A DNA stretch of 7,058 bases, from the NCBI GenBank assembly GCA_945631445.1, contig CALZCR010000083.1, positions 1 to 7,058 on the forward strand, given 5' to 3'. Positions within the stretch are counted from its first letter, which is position 1. Each line of letters begins with the position of its first letter. Shown here piece after piece: positions 5,824 through 7,058 of this stretch. Source of the DNA: an uncultured Corynebacterium sp. GTDB lineage: Bacteria; Actinomycetota; Actinomycetes; Mycobacteriales; Mycobacteriaceae. A program made the position numbers and the translations under genes. Under the pieces are notes generated by a model. That model saw only the letters and a program-made list of their open reading frames with translations, searched no databases and was not told the origin of the DNA.

Positions 5824-6981
5824 AAAACAACCAGCACGCGCGTTCTGGCGGCGGCGACAGCGGCGATGATGGCCTTGTTCCCGGCGGTGGCGGGGGCCGG
5901 TGAATCTTCCGAGGACGTCACACGTACGGCCGTCCTCGAATCTTCCCGCTCACCCTTGTCCAGCGGAAATTCTCTGGATCTGCTGGTCGACGCCATTGAT
6001 GCGGCGGGATCTTCCGAGAACGTCGTGGGCGGTTTGACCAGGAATTCGGATTTTCCGATCGCACTGGACCCGGATATCGGCGCGTTGTCGCAACCCGCCG
6101 TGGTCAAGATCGACGACAGCCACCGCCCCGGCGTGCAACGCTGGCACGTCGCCTCGCCGGCGATGAGCCGGGTCGTCGAACTGCAGGTCGTGCCGGCCAA
6201 AGACCTCGACCGGCCCGCGCCCATGCTGTACCTGCTCGACGGCGTCGACGCCGCCGCGGACTCCGAATGGATGACGGAGGCGCAAGTGCACCGGCGCTTC
6301 GCCGACGAACACGTCACCCTGGTCATGCCCACCGAGGCGCCGGCCTCGCTGTACCTCGACTGGTACGCCGATGATCCCGCACTGGGCCGCAATAAGTGGG
6401 AGACTTTCCTCGTCGAAGAGCTGCCGCCCCTGCTGGAAAACCATCAGGCGTTCCACCACAACGGCAAACGCGGCATCGGCGGGCTGTCCATGGGGGCGTT
6501 CGGCGCGGTGACCCTGGCCAACCGTAACCCGGAGGTCTACGACGCGGTCTTCGGCATCTCCGGGTGTTATTCCACGACCTCGCAGATCGGCGAGATCATG
6601 GTGCGCAACATCGTCGAAACCCGCGGCGGCTCACTCGAGAACCTCTACGGACCGGCGGAGCTGGGCAGGCGCGCCGCCCACGACGTGCAGTCGGATCCCA
6701 GCGGGCTGCGAGACATGGCCGTGTACCTGTCCGCCTCGCAAGGGGCGGCCTCCGCGGCTGACAAGGAATTCTTCTCGCCCTACGGGCCGGACGTCGCGCT
6801 CTACGCCATGGTGCTGGAGCAGGGCTCGCACAGTTGCACCATGGACTTTAACGCCGCCCTGCACGACGCCGGTCTGGACCACCAGAAGGTGGAGATCCAG
6901 CGCGAAGGCATGCACTTTTGGCCAACGTTCAACGAGGCCATCAAACCGGCCTGGCGACACGTCGAACCGGCGTTGAGCTGA
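5821..6981 (+). CDS. Secreted mycolyltransferase, antigen 85 / Cmt family (second of tandem pair)
   Basis: This 386-residue paralogue of the preceding gene has the same architecture. A signal peptide (MKTTSTRVLAAATAAMMALF, then PAVAGA as the likely cleavage region) is followed by a Ser-rich extension with SSRSPLS at 41-47 and DAIDAAGSSE at 57-66. The hydrolase core has LLDG (138-141), VMPTEAPASLYLDWYADD with DWY at 180-182, and NKWETFLVEELPPLL. The triad is Ser223 in GGLSMGAFG, probable Glu333 in LEQGSHSCT, and His365 in GMHFW. Cys249 and Cys339 match the cysteine pair of the first copy. Long blocks are identical between the copies, for example FGISGCYSTTS and GLRDMAVYLSA, while the Ser-rich linker and the lid region near 270 differ. 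No LGFP repeats are present. The mature enzyme should act in the periplasm-like space or outer envelope; the acceptor cannot be inferred. It ends at TGA 6979-6981. Confidence 0.92.
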   Translation: MKTTSTRVLAAATAAMMALFPAVAGAGESSEDVTRTAVLESSRSPLSSGNSLDLLVDAIDAAGSSENVVGGLTRNSDFPIALDPDIGALSQPAVVKIDDSHRPGVQRWHVASPAMSRVVELQVVPAKDLDRPAPMLYLLDGVDAAADSEWMTEAQVHRRFADEHVTLVMPTEAPASLYLDWYADDPALGRNKWETFLVEELPPLLENHQAFHHNGKRGIGGLSMGAFGAVTLANRNPEVYDAVFGISGCYSTTSQIGEIMVRNIVETRGGSLENLYGPAELGRRAAHDVQSDPSGLRDMAVYLSASQGAASAADKEFFSPYGPDVALYAMVLEQGSHSCTMDFNAALHDAGLDHQKVEIQREGMHFWPTFNEAIKPAWRHVEPALS

Positions 6982-7012
6982 ACACGCGGCCTCGCGCCTT
7001 TGGGGGACGCGA

Positions 7013-7058
7013 TACTCTCGTGACGCATAACAGCATATGAAGGGACAATTGTGGACAT
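7013..7058 (+). promoter_or_regulatory. Candidate promoter, RBS and start of the next plus-strand gene
   Basis: A TACTCT -10-like hexamer (7013-7018) is followed by the purine-rich AAGGGA (7040-7045), then GTG at 7051 five bases later. Starts at TTG 7049 or ATG 7037 are also possible; the ATG would overlap the ribosome binding site, so GTG is favoured. Only two codons are visible, so the product is unknown. In actinobacteria the MetE-like gene often sits near ligA, which is one possibility, but nothing in these bases shows it. Confidence 0.3.

Noticed and set aside
6985..6996. CGCG-GCCT-CGCG hairpin after the second mycolyltransferase
   Set aside because: Four-base stem of CG only, no T-run; not convincing as a terminator.

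Overview
The window is a GC-rich chromosomal segment. It most probably comes from Corynebacterium or a close relative in the mycolic-acid-producing Mycobacteriales. The main reason is a tandem pair of secreted antigen-85-type mycolyltransferases, a family confined to mycolate-bearing actinobacteria. The cysteine desulfurase, MnmA and methionine-synthase-like order is also familiar from actinobacteria. Several promoters fit the relaxed TAnnnT -10 of corynebacteria, and two minus-strand genes look leaderless.

Left part (1-2581): the 3' end of a cysteine desulfurase gene runs in on the plus strand. It is followed by a 257-base gap holding a strong stem-loop (269-317) and a separate 27-base imperfect inverted repeat (358-384 / 458-484). 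A spermidine-synthase-like protein lies on the minus strand (514-1371). Divergent from it, with a shared promoter region, is mnmA (1496-2581), the tRNA 2-thiouridylase. The desulfurase and MnmA form one pathway in principle: the desulfurase makes persulfide sulfur that MnmA puts on U34 of tRNA.

Middle part (2593-4392): a methionine-synthase-like gene follows mnmA after 11 bases and probably shares its operon. It contains no cysteine at all, so it cannot be a normal zinc-dependent MetE. A DnaQ-type 3'-5' exonuclease gene converges on it from the minus strand (3703-4392) with all five catalytic acid/His residues present.

Right part (4557-6981): two tandem mycolyltransferases (390 and 386 aa) each have a signal peptide, a serine-rich N-terminal extension with a shared motif, the LLDG/DWY/KWE core, a Ser-Glu-His triad and a conserved cysteine pair. 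Both appear to use non-ATG starts (TTG and GTG), chosen from the ribosome binding site and signal peptide. They would transfer mycolic acids in the cell envelope. A promoter-like site and a ribosome binding site at the far right end suggest another plus-strand gene beginning at about 7051.

I see no mobile element, CRISPR array, tRNA or rRNA. Nothing here is convincingly a new system. The most unusual items are the duplicated mycolyltransferases with their shared N-terminal module, the cysteine-free MetE relative, and the structured gap after the desulfurase.
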